Below the pieces are notes generated by a model. It did not search any database. It saw only the letters and a list, made by a program, of their open reading frames with translations, and was not told where the DNA came from. This document shows positions 1 through 9,395 of a DNA stretch of 24,219 nt, in pieces (position 1 is the stretch's first letter; each line of letters begins with the position of its first letter). Origin of the DNA: an uncultured Bacilli bacterium (GTDB lineage: Bacteria; Bacillota_I; Bacilli_A; RF39; UBA660). The DNA is taken from NCBI GenBank assembly GCA_910576925.1, contig CAJTKB010000022.1:1-24219 (forward strand), in the 5' to 3' direction. Made by a program: the position numbers and the translations under genes.

Positions 1-1469
1 CAAATGGTACTACAACAAAAACAGGAAAGTTATCAGATGGAGTAATAGAAGAAGAAAACTTGGGAGTAGGAGAGAAAGTAACAATTTCAATAACTCTTAC
101 ATCAAGTCTTTCAGGAGATTACAAAGGAAAGATAAAAGTAACAACAGGAGATCCTGTGAAAAAAAATTGCATAGCAGATTTAGATGTAGGAGGAGAAGAC
201 GAAAGTGGAGCAAATCCACCAGAGTTAAGAGGAGATATGATACCAGTAGTATATAATGAGTGTACAAAGTCTTGGGTAAAAGCTGATACAACTAAAAACT
301 GGTATAACTATGATGCCCAAGTATGGGCTAATGTTGTTACAATAAGAGACCAGACTAAGAGAAGAGAGTATGTATCTGCTAGTGCTGGTACAGAAATACC
401 AATAGAAGATATGAATACAATGATGGTATGGATACCAAGATATTCATATACGTTAGGAAACGAGTATGGTTATAAAATAGAAGGAGCAAGTGAACCTAGT
501 ATAGAGACACCAGGAGCTTTTGATATAAAATTTGTAGGTAAAACAACAACAGATATGGGAACTGGTAAGTACACAGGTGATAGTCCTAGTGGATATTTTA
601 CACCAGCATCATTTTGTTGGGGAGATACGTGTGATGATGAAACAACAAGAAATGATCCGGCAAATACAGAATTATCTGGAATATGGATAGCAAAATTTGA
701 AATAGCTGGCAATATTACAGATGAAGTTCAGGTTGTCCCATCTTTAATTAGAAATACATATAACAACTCTTTCAATGTTTCGACTTTATTTATGAGTATT
801 AAGAACCAATTAAATGGAGATATGGGTAAAACAAATTATGGACTATCTGGAAATTATGATACACATATGATAAAAAATACAGAATGGGGAGCTTTTGTAT
901 ATTTAAGTCAAAGTAAATATGGAAAATATGGCAATAGCAATTATACAGAAGTAAATAAAGAAGTATATAAAAATAATTATGCACCTAACAATAATGGTTA
1001 CCCAACACAAAATGGTTGTAGTGAAGGAACTATATCATTTTCAGTGAATGCTGACTCTGATGTTTGTATATCTTATTATTCAGGTTTAGAAGGTACTGGA
1101 GCCAGTACTACTGGAACTATATATGGTATTTATGATACTTCAGGAGGATCAATAGAATATGTAATGGGAAATTTAGGTAATAGTATTGCTAGTTCAGGTT
1201 TTTCTAGTATGCCAGCAAAAAGATATTACAATTTATATACAAAGCTAAATAAAACCTCAGGGGGAATAAAAGGTGATGCTATAAACGATTATTCAACAGA
1301 ACCTTTTTATAAAAGTAGATGGAACAGTTTTTCTCCAAGTTCTAGTTTTTCTTGGCTACTAAGAGGAGGAATTAAAGGTAACAAGCATAGAGGAATGTAT
1401 GACGTAAGTTCTTTAGGTGGCTATACTTATAATAATGCCTCTACAAGATTTTCAGTAACTGTTTGGTAG
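1..1469 (+). CDS. Surface-type protein with FGE/C-type-lectin-like C-terminus (5' end outside window)
   Basis: The reading frame is open to the left edge (first full codon at base 3), so the true start lies outside the window; the TTG at 60 is not a convincing start. The visible part begins with a Thr/Gly/Lys-rich beta-type segment ending near VTTGDP. A linker and a domain with NPPELRGDMIPVVYNE, WYNYDAQVWANVV and MMVWIPRYSY follow. The C-terminus has a GGSIEYVMGN segment, a WLLRGG motif and ends FSVTVW. This pattern resembles gut Firmicutes proteins annotated as prepilin-type or formylglycine-generating-enzyme-like, in which RGG...FR-type endings belong to an FGE-sulfatase/C-type lectin fold. 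No catalytic assignment is possible. It is probably exported, but the N-terminal signal is not visible. A hairpin terminator follows. Confidence is high for a coding region and moderate for the fold. Confidence 0.7.
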   Translation, partial: NGTTTKTGKLSDGVIEEENLGVGEKVTISITLTSSLSGDYKGKIKVTTGDPVKKNCIADLDVGGEDESGANPPELRGDMIPVVYNECTKSWVKADTTKNWYNYDAQVWANVVTIRDQTKRREYVSASAGTEIPIEDMNTMMVWIPRYSYTLGNEYGYKIEGASEPSIETPGAFDIKFVGKTTTDMGTGKYTGDSPSGYFTPASFCWGDTCDDETTRNDPANTELSGIWIAKFEIAGNITDEVQVVPSLIRNTYNNSFNVSTLFMSIKNQLNGDMGKTNYGLSGNYDTHMIKNTEWGAFVYLSQSKYGKYGNSNYTEVNKEVYKNNYAPNNNGYPTQNGCSEGTISFSVNADSDVCISYYSGLEGTGASTTGTIYGIYDTSGGSIEYVMGNLGNSIASSGFSSMPAKRYYNLYTKLNKTSGGIKGDAINDYSTEPFYKSRWNSFSPSSSFSWLLRGGIKGNKHRGMYDVSSLGGYTYNNASTRFSVTVW

Positions 1470-1514
1470 AACTTAATTATTATTAGTATGATTACACGAA
1501 TAAATATTATATGT

Positions 1515-1549
1515 AAATATAAGTCAAATGATAATGACTTATATTTTTT
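1515..1549 (+). terminator. Intrinsic terminator after the surface protein gene
   Basis: A perfect 12-bp stem (1515-1526 with 1535-1546) closes an 8-nt loop and runs into TTTTTT. It lies 46 bp after the stop of the upstream gene and before the phosphohexomutase. Confidence 0.75.
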
Positions 1550-1593
1550 ATTGTGCTAATATAAATATATAAATAATAGAAAAGAGGATAGAT

Positions 1594-2964
1594 ATGGAGA
1601 TAAAAAAAGACATATGTAAAAACATTTTTAGAGGTTATGATATTAGAGGAATTTATGATAGTGAAATAGATGAAGATACGGCCTATACCATAGGATTAGG
1701 TTTTGGTAGTCATGTAAAAAACTTAGGAAAAACTATTTGTGTTGTAGGCCATGATAATAGACTATCTTCTCCTACTTTGTATAAAGCTTTAACTAAAGGA
1801 ATTTTAGAAACAGGTATAGATATAATATCTTTAGGTCTTTGTACTACACCAATGTATTATTATGCTTGTATTAAATTAGAAGTTTATAGCGGAGTAATGG
1901 TTACAGCAAGTCATAATCCAAAAGATGATAATGGTTTCAAATTTGCCTTTGATGAAAGTGGTAATTGTAAAGGAAAGGAAATACAAGACTTTTTAGAATT
2001 TATATTAAAAGGTGAATTTGAAAGCGGAACAGGAAGTATTAGAGAATATAATATTGAAGATGATTATATTAATCTATTTAGAGATAATTTTAACTTTGGA
2101 AGAAAATTAAAAGTAGTAGTAGATCCTGGTAATGGTACTACTAGTGTCATCGTAAAAAAACTTTATAATATATTTCCTCATGAATTTATTTACATAAATA
2201 GTGAAAGTGATGGAACGTTTCCAGCTCATCATCCAGATCCTTGTGTTGAAGAAAACTTAGAACAACTAAAGAAAAAAGTGATAGAAGTAGGAGCAGATAT
2301 AGGAGTTTCATTCGATGGTGATGGTGATAGAATGGGGTTTGTCACAGGAAAAGGCATATTTGTACCAACCGATAAATTTATGATTATTGTAATAAGAGAT
2401 ATTATAAATAAGGTTTCCAAAAAAGAATTTTTATATGATGTAAAATGTTCAAAAGCAGTAGAAGATGAAATATTAAAGCTTGGAGGAAAGGGAATTTGTT
2501 ACAGAACAGGAAACTCTTATACAAAAGCTAAGGTGAGAGATGATGATTTACCATTTGGAGGAGAGCTATCTGGACACGTATATTTTAGAGATAGATGGCC
2601 TGGATTTGATAGTGGACTTTATGCAGGACTTAGACTATTAGAAATACTTTCAAATACTGATAAAACTGCTGATGAATTATTAGAAGGAATAGAAAGATAC
2701 TATTCAACAGAAGAAATAAAATTTAAGAGTAGTGATGATAAAAAGTTTGTTATAGTAGATAAGATCAGAGAATACGCTGAAAGTAAAAACTATAAATATA
2801 TTGACATAGATGGAATAAAAGTATTATTTGATGACTCTTGGGCTTTAGTAAGAGCTAGTAATACAGGACCTAATTTAACAGCAAGATTTGAAGCAAAAAG
2901 TGAAGAAAGACTTAATGAGTTACAAGAAGAATTTACTAATCTTATAAATAGTTTAAATAAATAA
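1594..2964 (+). CDS. manB: Phosphomannomutase/phosphoglucomutase (alpha-D-phosphohexomutase family)
   Basis: This cytoplasmic enzyme interconverts hexose 1- and 6-phosphates through a phosphoserine and supplies sugar nucleotides for envelope glycans. All four family signatures are present in the 456-residue protein. They are the catalytic serine loop TASHNP (Ser106), the Mg2+ loop DGDGDR (241-246), the sugar-specificity loop GGELSGH (322-328) and the phosphate-binding loop RASNTGP (420-426). The length is normal for bacterial PMM/PGM. The ATG is preceded by AAGAGG at a usable distance. The HelD gene follows after 45 bp without a terminator, so the two may share a transcript. Whether mannose or glucose phosphate is the main substrate cannot be told from sequence. 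The family call is secure; the gene symbol is less so. Confidence 0.92.
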   Translation: MEIKKDICKNIFRGYDIRGIYDSEIDEDTAYTIGLGFGSHVKNLGKTICVVGHDNRLSSPTLYKALTKGILETGIDIISLGLCTTPMYYYACIKLEVYSGVMVTASHNPKDDNGFKFAFDESGNCKGKEIQDFLEFILKGEFESGTGSIREYNIEDDYINLFRDNFNFGRKLKVVVDPGNGTTSVIVKKLYNIFPHEFIYINSESDGTFPAHHPDPCVEENLEQLKKKVIEVGADIGVSFDGDGDRMGFVTGKGIFVPTDKFMIIVIRDIINKVSKKEFLYDVKCSKAVEDEILKLGGKGICYRTGNSYTKAKVRDDDLPFGGELSGHVYFRDRWPGFDSGLYAGLRLLEILSNTDKTADELLEGIERYYSTEEIKFKSSDDKKFVIVDKIREYAESKNYKYIDIDGIKVLFDDSWALVRASNTGPNLTARFEAKSEERLNELQEEFTNLINSLNK

Positions 2965-3009
2965 TATCAAATAATTAATAAAAGAAGGGGAGGTGTAAAT
3001 CGAGTTTAT

Positions 3010-5058
3010 TTGCTCGGTAATATTATGGCAGTTAGTAGCGAGGAATACTTAAAAGAGAAGAAGATACTTAAACTTACAACTAAACTATTGAATGATACAT
3101 TAAATGATCTAAAAAAAGAAGTAAAAGATGATTTTGAAAATCTAAAGGAATTTAAAAAATTAATGTGGGATGGCTCAAACTCCTTTGATGATGCTGAAAT
3201 TGCTCAAACTAGACTTGCAACTAGTTCAGAAGAGGAAAAGAATAATCAAAAGGAAAGATACTATAAAAAGCTTAAACAAATTGAAAAGAAACCATATTTT
3301 GCTTCTCTTGTTTTTGAAGATGAAGAAGATAACGAAATATTAAACATTTATATTTCGCTTACCTATTTAAAAGATAAACATTTAAATAATATCTTATATG
3401 ACTGGAGAAGTCCTATTTGTAGTCTTTTCTATGACTATGAAACAGGACCTTGTGAATATAGAACACCAGGTGGAAAAGTAATTGGAACACTCAAAAGAAA
3501 AAGACAATATAAGATAGAAGAAAATATGCTTCAAGGTGTATTCGATAATTCATTAAATATAGACGATGAAGTACTTCAAGATATTTTATCTACTGAGTCT
3601 AGCGAAAAGATGAAAAATGTTGTAAATACTATTCAACAAGAACAAAATAAAGTAATCAGAAATGTCCTTGACCACAATCTAATCGTTCAAGGAATAGCCG
3701 GAAGTGGGAAAACTACAGTCGCCCTTCACAGAATAGCTTTTCTTCTTTACAGGCTAGAATACTTAAGTAGTAATAATATACTAATATTTTCCCCTAATGA
3801 CATCTTTACAGAATATATATCAGAAGTATTGCCATCTCTTGGAGAAAGTAATACCTTACAAACTACCTTTAATGACTACTTAGCAAACTTTATTACAGAA
3901 TATAAAGGAGTTGAAAGTTTCTCTGACTTCATAGCAAGATATTATTCTTATAGCGAGTTTAATCCAGATCTAATTAAATATAAACAAAGTGACGAAATTA
4001 TAAACGATCTAGATATGTTTTTAGCTGAATATATAAAAAATGCTAAATGTATAAATGATTTTGTAGAAGGCGATATCAATAAAATTACCAAAGAAGAAAT
4101 AAATGAAATGATTCATTATAAATATAATGTTATGCCTCTATTTGAAAGACTTGATGAGATCTCTAATAGATTATCTTCTAACTTTTATGATGGCAAATTG
4201 AAAAAGTCTTCTACTTTTAAAAAACTAATTAGTAAAAATATTAATTTCAAAGAAGATTATAAAGAAATATATGCGAGCTTTCTAAAGTCTAATTATTGCA
4301 AAATGAAACAGAGTGATGAAAGCATAAAAATACTCCTAAAACAAGAAGTTATTAACTATGAGGATGCCCTTATTCTTGCTTATATAAAAGGAACTCTTAA
4401 AGGCTTTCCTTATGAAAATGCAATTAAGCAAGTAGTCATTGATGAAGCGCAAGATTATAATAGACTTCAATATATAATTATTAGTAAAATATTTAGAAAA
4501 GCTGACTTTACAATATTAGGTGATATAAATCAAAATATAAATCCCTATTATAAATATAATTCATTAAAAGATCTATCAAATGTATTTACAGAAGATAGTA
4601 AGTACTTAGAGCTTTTAAAAACTTATCGTTCTTCTCCAGAGATAATAGACTATACCAATAAAATACTAAATTTGAAACACGTTAATGCTATAAGACGAGC
4701 TACTAATAAAAAAGTTATAATAAGAAAAAACATAGAAGACTTAAAAGAAGCCCTACTAACAGATATGAACTATTTTACAAATGAATATCAAAGCTGTGCT
4801 ATAATAACAAAAGATATGAAAGAAGCAGAAAAGTTATTTAGACTTGTAAAAGATGATTACGAAATATCCATAATAGATGAAACAACTAAAAACTTTCATA
4901 AAGATTTAGTAATAATTCCGGCATATATTGCTAAAGGTTTAGAATTTGATAGTGTTTTAGTATACAATAATAGAGAAAATTCTTATAGAAAAAATGAGAG
5001 AAACTTATTATATGTTGCTTGTACTAGAGCTCAGCACGAATTATGTATTTATAATTAA
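3010..5058 (+). CDS. helD: HelD-type superfamily 1 helicase (RNA polymerase recycling factor)
   Basis: HelD is an ATP-driven UvrD-like protein that binds RNA polymerase and releases it from DNA or stalled complexes. The 682 residues show the HelD layout. There is a long charged N-terminal arm (about 1-95). The family-specific DWRSPICSLFYDYETG block follows (131-146), with PGG..GTLKRKRQ just after. Then come Walker A GIAGSGKT (228-235), a large insertion, Walker B VVIDEAQD (475-482), the TYRSSPEI motif (538-545), AKGLEFD (641-647) and LYVACTRA (667-674). The protein is somewhat shorter than the 774-residue B. subtilis protein. Two starts are possible. The TTG at 3010 lies 14 nt after a strong AGGGGAGGTG (2986-2995). 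The ATG at 3025, giving MAVSSEEYLKEK, looks more family-like but is about 30 nt from that site. A bidirectional hairpin ends the gene. Confidence 0.9.
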   Translation: MLGNIMAVSSEEYLKEKKILKLTTKLLNDTLNDLKKEVKDDFENLKEFKKLMWDGSNSFDDAEIAQTRLATSSEEEKNNQKERYYKKLKQIEKKPYFASLVFEDEEDNEILNIYISLTYLKDKHLNNILYDWRSPICSLFYDYETGPCEYRTPGGKVIGTLKRKRQYKIEENMLQGVFDNSLNIDDEVLQDILSTESSEKMKNVVNTIQQEQNKVIRNVLDHNLIVQGIAGSGKTTVALHRIAFLLYRLEYLSSNNILIFSPNDIFTEYISEVLPSLGESNTLQTTFNDYLANFITEYKGVESFSDFIARYYSYSEFNPDLIKYKQSDEIINDLDMFLAEYIKNAKCINDFVEGDINKITKEEINEMIHYKYNVMPLFERLDEISNRLSSNFYDGKLKKSSTFKKLISKNINFKEDYKEIYASFLKSNYCKMKQSDESIKILLKQEVINYEDALILAYIKGTLKGFPYENAIKQVVIDEAQDYNRLQYIIISKIFRKADFTILGDINQNINPYYKYNSLKDLSNVFTEDSKYLELLKTYRSSPEIIDYTNKILNLKHVNAIRRATNKKVIIRKNIEDLKEALLTDMNYFTNEYQSCAIITKDMKEAEKLFRLVKDDYEISIIDETTKNFHKDLVIIPAYIAKGLEFDSVLVYNNRENSYRKNERNLLYVACTRAQHELCIYN

Positions 5059-5071
5059 AAAAAATTAAAAT

Positions 5072-5097
5072 AAAAGCACTACCTAAAGTGCTTTTTT
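5072..5097. terminator. Bidirectional terminator between convergent genes
   Basis: A 9-bp stem (5072-5080 with 5087-5095, core AGCACT/AGTGCT) has a 6-nt loop and T/A tracts on both sides. It serves the HelD gene on + and the GH94-like gene on -, whose stop overlaps the T tract at 5096. Confidence 0.85.
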
Positions 5098-8000
5098 ACT
5101 TAAAGTAAATTTCTACATAGTGTTTTCTATAATCGTTTTTTAATGGTATATAACTAGTTTCCTCAGAATCAACTATTATAGCATTTTTAGAATTACTTTT
5201 TTCTATTTTTATATAATAAATTGTATTTAAATAATTATATGTTATTTCATAATTTGAAAAATAATTAGGAAGATTCGGCTTAATAAATATTTTTTTACCT
5301 TGTTTTCTAAAACCTAAAAATAGTTCTAATCCTACCATAAAATAAATACCATCAGCACTTAATCTAGAATTAGAATGCTTATTATTAAGTGGGTTTAATC
5401 TTTTATAATAAGTATAAGCTTCATTTATATTTTTTGTTTTTATAAGTGCAATTACCTTTAGTAAAATATCATCTTTAAGAACTGTAATATCAGAATCTTT
5501 ATAGTCTAAATTCATATCAAATAATATTTTATATAAGACATTTTCATCATTTTTAATAGATGATATATCACTATTAAGATTATTTAATAATTCTCTGTAC
5601 TTTTTAGTATCAGTATTTTTATTATAGTATTTAGTAATATCTATAAAAATAGAAATAGTAGAGTGTAGTAATATGATATTAAAATTACTTCTATTCTCAA
5701 TTATATTATTAATAACTTTTTCTAAATGAGAATAAATAGAATCTGTATATTTAGAATATTTATAATAAATATCCTCACTATTAATCTTTTTTGCTATTAG
5801 ATAACTAGTTTGTTCAAATAATATATCTGTATCTTCTGTTACTTCAATATACTTTTTTATAGAATATAACAAATATAATACTTCATCTATATTATTAGTT
5901 ATTTTACCTATATTTTGAAATCTATTCCAAGAATATAAAATATTACCATTTAATAAAGTATGTTTAATACAAACTAATAGTTTCTCCTTTGAAATATTAG
6001 GAAAGATAAGTACCAAATTAAGAACTTCATCTAATAAGTTTTTATAATATATTACATCTGTAGTATTATTTACTAAAATGTTATAAATACTCCATTTCAT
6101 AATATGATTAAAATTCTCATCTTTTGTTTTTATATCTATTGTATTTAACATTGATTTCCAATCATATTTAATTATTGATAAATTATTATCTATTACTGAT
6201 ATACTAGAGTATCTTTCTTTCAAAAGATAGAGACTATCAGTTGTCAAATTATTATCTATTGTTCCAATCATAAAGGAAAGAGATTTTTCTTTATCTTTTT
6301 CTAAAAAAAATTCAACTTCCATAACTTTTTGAAAATACTCTTCTAAATAAACATTTTTAAAATTAACAGTTGAAGTAATAAACATTCCTAAATTATTAAT
6401 TTTATTTTTAATAGTAACTATGTTATGCATATAATCATACTCTGATATAAAATAGTTATTATCATTTTCATATAAATCAAGTAGGGGAGTTAATAAATAT
6501 TTTATATTTACCTCTTTAAAATGATTAGAATTATTTTTTATATCAATTTTAAAAAAATGGATATTATCAGTATTTGCTATTGTCTTTGTTAGACTTACGT
6601 CCAAATCATTAATAACTCCTGTAAAAATAGAATATCCAAAACCAGCTGTTGAAGTATAAAAACTAACTTTTTGATTATTTATAAGCAATTCATTATTTTT
6701 ACTACTAGTAACAATATAATTCTTTGTATATATTAACGTATAATTTTTATAAACTAAACTTGATAAATAATTATTAGTTAAAATATTACTAAATTTATCA
6801 TCTTTACTTTTAACTATATAATTATAATCATCAAATATATATGTACTATTTTCTTTTTTAATAACATTCATATTATCATTAAAAGTATTATCTATTTCAT
6901 CACTACTAAAAACATCAAATACTGTATTATTTTCTTTTATTATTTCCATATCCTTTTTTAAAGAATTCTCATAATCCGTTATTACTAACTTATTTTTATT
7001 TTCCTTTAAAACTTTTGAAATTATATCCCCTAGACTAGAATTACTATTTATATCAAGTGCTATCTCTGATATAAGTATAAATAAACTTTCTTCTTCCTTA
7101 TTTAAAACATTACTATTAATTGTAAATATATTATTAGAATTACTTTTAAATTTTGTTAAATAATTATAATACTTTTCTATTTTATTTACATCTTTTTCAA
7201 AACTTTTCAAATATTTACTATCACCATCATATAAAAAAACTAAATCTATATATATGTTATTATTTAATAAATAAATATAAAATCTTATTATTTCATCTAT
7301 ACATCGTATATTATAATCATTATTAATTCTTCCAAGGATAATTCTTCTATTAAAAGAAATATTATATTTCCATAAATTCCTTATATTTAAATTATTATTA
7401 ATTAGTAATTTTCTTCTTTTATTATCTAGATAGTATCTATTATTACATATTAAATTTAATAAATCATTATATTCTGAAAAAATTCTATAATCTATATTAT
7501 TTTTAATAACATTACTTACAAAGAAAATATTATTTATAGAATATATGCTATTATACTTTTTATGCATTATAAATACTTCATCTTTGTTTTTTAATATTTC
7601 AGTTAATATATAAAACTCTTTTTTAATACCCTTATTAAGATTTATTTTTGAAGATATTTCTATATAATTATTATTTATTTTAAAAGAATAGTTATTAATA
7701 TTTATAAATCTATAAACTATGAAGGATTTTAAATTTTCATTATATGTCATAATACTTTTAATTTTTCTTAAATGCTTTATTCCACTTTTATTAATAGGAA
7801 TTTTGATAATTAAATAAAAGTTCTTTTTATTATCATTATTTTTAAAAGATAATTTTTGACAACTCAAATCATCTACTTGTGATACTGTAAATTCAGATGA
7901 TATTGTAAAATCATTATATGACCTAGTATATTTAGAAATAGCATTATTAAAGATATATTTATATTTTGAATTACTATCAAAATCTCTTATAGACATTATC

Positions 8001-8803
8001 CTATTAGAATCTATATCTTTAATAAATACTTCATCATAAAAATTTAGATTAATATTATTATATTTGCTAGTTACTTTACCATTATTTTCAAAAATCATAG
8101 TATAACGCTTGTTAGATAAAAGATTTATATTAGAAGGACTAGAATAAGTAATATATTCCCTTTTATAAGTTGTAATTCTTTTTAATGAAGTAGGGGATAA
8201 TTCATTTATTGATATAATACTATTTAAAATATTATTTATAATTTCTATATTTTTTATCATAAGTAAATAATTTTCTTTAAATATATCTTCTATATCTTTT
8301 TTTAAATAGTTTAGGGTAAGCTCTAAAACTCTTAATAACCTATATTTATTTTTAGAACTATCTATTATTTTAAATAGAAAAACTATTATATAACACTCTG
8401 TATACTCATTAATTTGATAATATTTATTAATAGAAAAATCTCTATTACTATCAATATCCTTTATAATACTTTTAATATTTGTTAATTCGTTTATTTTATT
8501 ATTTTCATAATTTATAATTTTAGCTAATTTTTTTATAAAAACAAGATTTGCATCTTTAAGAATACTTTTATAACTTTTATTTTTATTTTTACCAAAATAT
8601 ATAAGAGAAGTTTTATTTATTTTATAATTATTACTATCTATTAGAGAAGAAAGAACTTTATTGTTTAGACGAGAAGTTTTTATTTTTGTAATTATATTTA
8701 ATAGTTCAGAATTATTTTCTAAAAGTTCGATTTCTTTATCAAAATCCTTAAAACTATTTTTCTTCTTATAATAATTTTTAATAATTTTCTTAAAATTTTT
8801 CAT
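5096..8803 (-). CDS. Degenerate GH94-like / cyclic beta-1,2-glucan synthase-related protein, no recognisable catalytic residues
   Basis: This is a very large (1235 residues) Asn/Lys/Ile-rich protein with no signal peptide. Read piece by piece it follows the C-terminal half of NdvB/Cgs-type cyclic glucan synthases. SNKRYTMIFENNG...FIKDIDSNRIMS (230-271) matches the first beta-sandwich (SNGRYTVMLT...IYLRDVDSGE..S). LWKYNIS...YIDLVFLYD (478-526) matches LWAYGIS...VDLVIL. FSNILTNNYLSSLV and AGFGYSIF (671-727) match the GH94 N-domain. YDWKSMLNTIDIKT...LNGNILYSW (880-959) matches the barrel start. ADGIYFMVGLELFLGF...IFIKPNLP (1150-1179) matches the barrel end. The general-acid DWND motif and the GGWTWYTGSAGW motif are absent, and there is no GT84 synthase domain. 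I infer a binding, structural or diverged role. AAGGAAG lies upstream of the ATG. Confidence 0.65.
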   Translation of the reverse strand: MKNFKKIIKNYYKKKNSFKDFDKEIELLENNSELLNIITKIKTSRLNNKVLSSLIDSNNYKINKTSLIYFGKNKNKSYKSILKDANLVFIKKLAKIINYENNKINELTNIKSIIKDIDSNRDFSINKYYQINEYTECYIIVFLFKIIDSSKNKYRLLRVLELTLNYLKKDIEDIFKENYLLMIKNIEIINNILNSIISINELSPTSLKRITTYKREYITYSSPSNINLLSNKRYTMIFENNGKVTSKYNNINLNFYDEVFIKDIDSNRIMSIRDFDSNSKYKYIFNNAISKYTRSYNDFTISSEFTVSQVDDLSCQKLSFKNNDNKKNFYLIIKIPINKSGIKHLRKIKSIMTYNENLKSFIVYRFININNYSFKINNNYIEISSKINLNKGIKKEFYILTEILKNKDEVFIMHKKYNSIYSINNIFFVSNVIKNNIDYRIFSEYNDLLNLICNNRYYLDNKRRKLLINNNLNIRNLWKYNISFNRRIILGRINNDYNIRCIDEIIRFYIYLLNNNIYIDLVFLYDGDSKYLKSFEKDVNKIEKYYNYLTKFKSNSNNIFTINSNVLNKEEESLFILISEIALDINSNSSLGDIISKVLKENKNKLVITDYENSLKKDMEIIKENNTVFDVFSSDEIDNTFNDNMNVIKKENSTYIFDDYNYIVKSKDDKFSNILTNNYLSSLVYKNYTLIYTKNYIVTSSKNNELLINNQKVSFYTSTAGFGYSIFTGVINDLDVSLTKTIANTDNIHFFKIDIKNNSNHFKEVNIKYLLTPLLDLYENDNNYFISEYDYMHNIVTIKNKINNLGMFITSTVNFKNVYLEEYFQKVMEVEFFLEKDKEKSLSFMIGTIDNNLTTDSLYLLKERYSSISVIDNNLSIIKYDWKSMLNTIDIKTKDENFNHIMKWSIYNILVNNTTDVIYYKNLLDEVLNLVLIFPNISKEKLLVCIKHTLLNGNILYSWNRFQNIGKITNNIDEVLYLLYSIKKYIEVTEDTDILFEQTSYLIAKKINSEDIYYKYSKYTDSIYSHLEKVINNIIENRSNFNIILLHSTISIFIDITKYYNKNTDTKKYRELLNNLNSDISSIKNDENVLYKILFDMNLDYKDSDITVLKDDILLKVIALIKTKNINEAYTYYKRLNPLNNKHSNSRLSADGIYFMVGLELFLGFRKQGKKIFIKPNLPNYFSNYEITYNYLNTIYYIKIEKSNSKNAIIVDSEETSYIPLKNDYRKHYVEIYFK

Positions 8804-8871
8804 ATCTTAACTTCCTTCTCTTAATATATTTATTATACCGTAAAATTTATATTAATTGTAGGCCTTAAAAT

Positions 8872-8897
8872 AAAAAATGCTTCTTTCAGTGAAGCAT
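8872..8897 (-). terminator. Terminator after hsp20
   Basis: Read on the - strand, a 7-bp stem (8877-8883 with 8891-8897, GATGCTTC-type arms) with a 7-nt loop is followed by a run of six T. It lies just after the hsp20 stop and before the GH94-like gene, so the two genes probably have separate transcripts. Confidence 0.75.
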
Positions 8898-8902
8898 CTT
8901 TA

Positions 8903-9283
8903 TTAATTTATATTTATATATTTTTTGTTTTTTTCTTCGTCTATTTTTGGAACCGTAATTGTTAATGTACCATTAATAAAACTGGCATCGATTGCATCTT
9001 GATCGATATCTCCTAAATAAAAGCTTCTAGAACACTTTCCATAGCTTCTTTCACGACGAATATATTTTTTAGTTTCATCTTTTTCTTCTTTTTTCTTTTC
9101 ACAACTTATAATAAGATTACCTTTATTACATTCTATTTTAATATCTTCCTTACTATAACCTGGTAAATCCATTTCAACTACATAACTACTTTCGTTTTCT
9201 GAAATATCACATTTCATTACGGACTTTTCACTTTCTAATAAACTATCAAAAACATCATCAATATAAAATTTTCTTGGTAACAT
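8903..9283 (-). CDS. hsp20: Hsp20/alpha-crystallin small heat-shock protein
   Basis: This ATP-independent holdase chaperone binds unfolding proteins in the cytoplasm. An alpha-crystallin domain fills most of the protein, with the characteristic VEMDLPGYSKEDIKIE strand pair and the conserved GTLTITVPK near the C-terminus. The open frame runs up to a GTG at 9292, but AAGGAAGG lies directly against that codon. The ATG at 9283 (protein beginning MLPRKFYIDD, 126 residues) stands 8 nt from it and is the better start. The short N-terminal arm is usual for Bacillota Hsp20. The promoter carries a CIRCE operator, so HrcA repression with induction on heat shock is expected. Confidence 0.92.
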   Translation of the reverse strand: MLPRKFYIDDVFDSLLESEKSVMKCDISENESSYVVEMDLPGYSKEDIKIECNKGNLIISCEKKKEEKDETKKYIRRERSYGKCSRSFYLGDIDQDAIDASFINGTLTITVPKIDEEKNKKYININ

Positions 9284-9309
9284 ATATTGCACCTTCCTTT
9301 CACAATTTT

Positions 9310-9338
9310 GTTATACCACTATTTTTAGCACTTGTCAA
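9310..9338 (-). promoter_or_regulatory. Sigma-A promoter of hsp20
   Basis: On the - strand there is a perfect -35 TTGACA (9338-9333), a 17-bp spacer and a TATAAC -10 (9315-9310), about 27 bp before the hsp20 start. The -35 lies inside the CIRCE repeat. Confidence 0.85.
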
Positions 9339-9351
9339 TAACGAGTGCTAA
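9325..9351. promoter_or_regulatory. CIRCE operator (HrcA binding site)
   Basis: The inverted repeat TTAGCACTT - 9 nt - GAGTGCTAA matches the consensus TTAGCACTC-N9-GAGTGCTAA at all but one base. It overlaps the -35 box of the hsp20 promoter, so HrcA binding would block RNA polymerase. hrcA, groE and dnaK are not in the window. Confidence 0.95.
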
Positions 9352-9395
9352 AAAATATAATAACTACATTTTTATTGTGCCATAAATATTTTGAA

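Noticed and set aside
97..984. Minus-strand open frames opposite the first gene
   Set aside because: They are shadows of the + strand coding sequence, with no ribosome sites and low-complexity translations.
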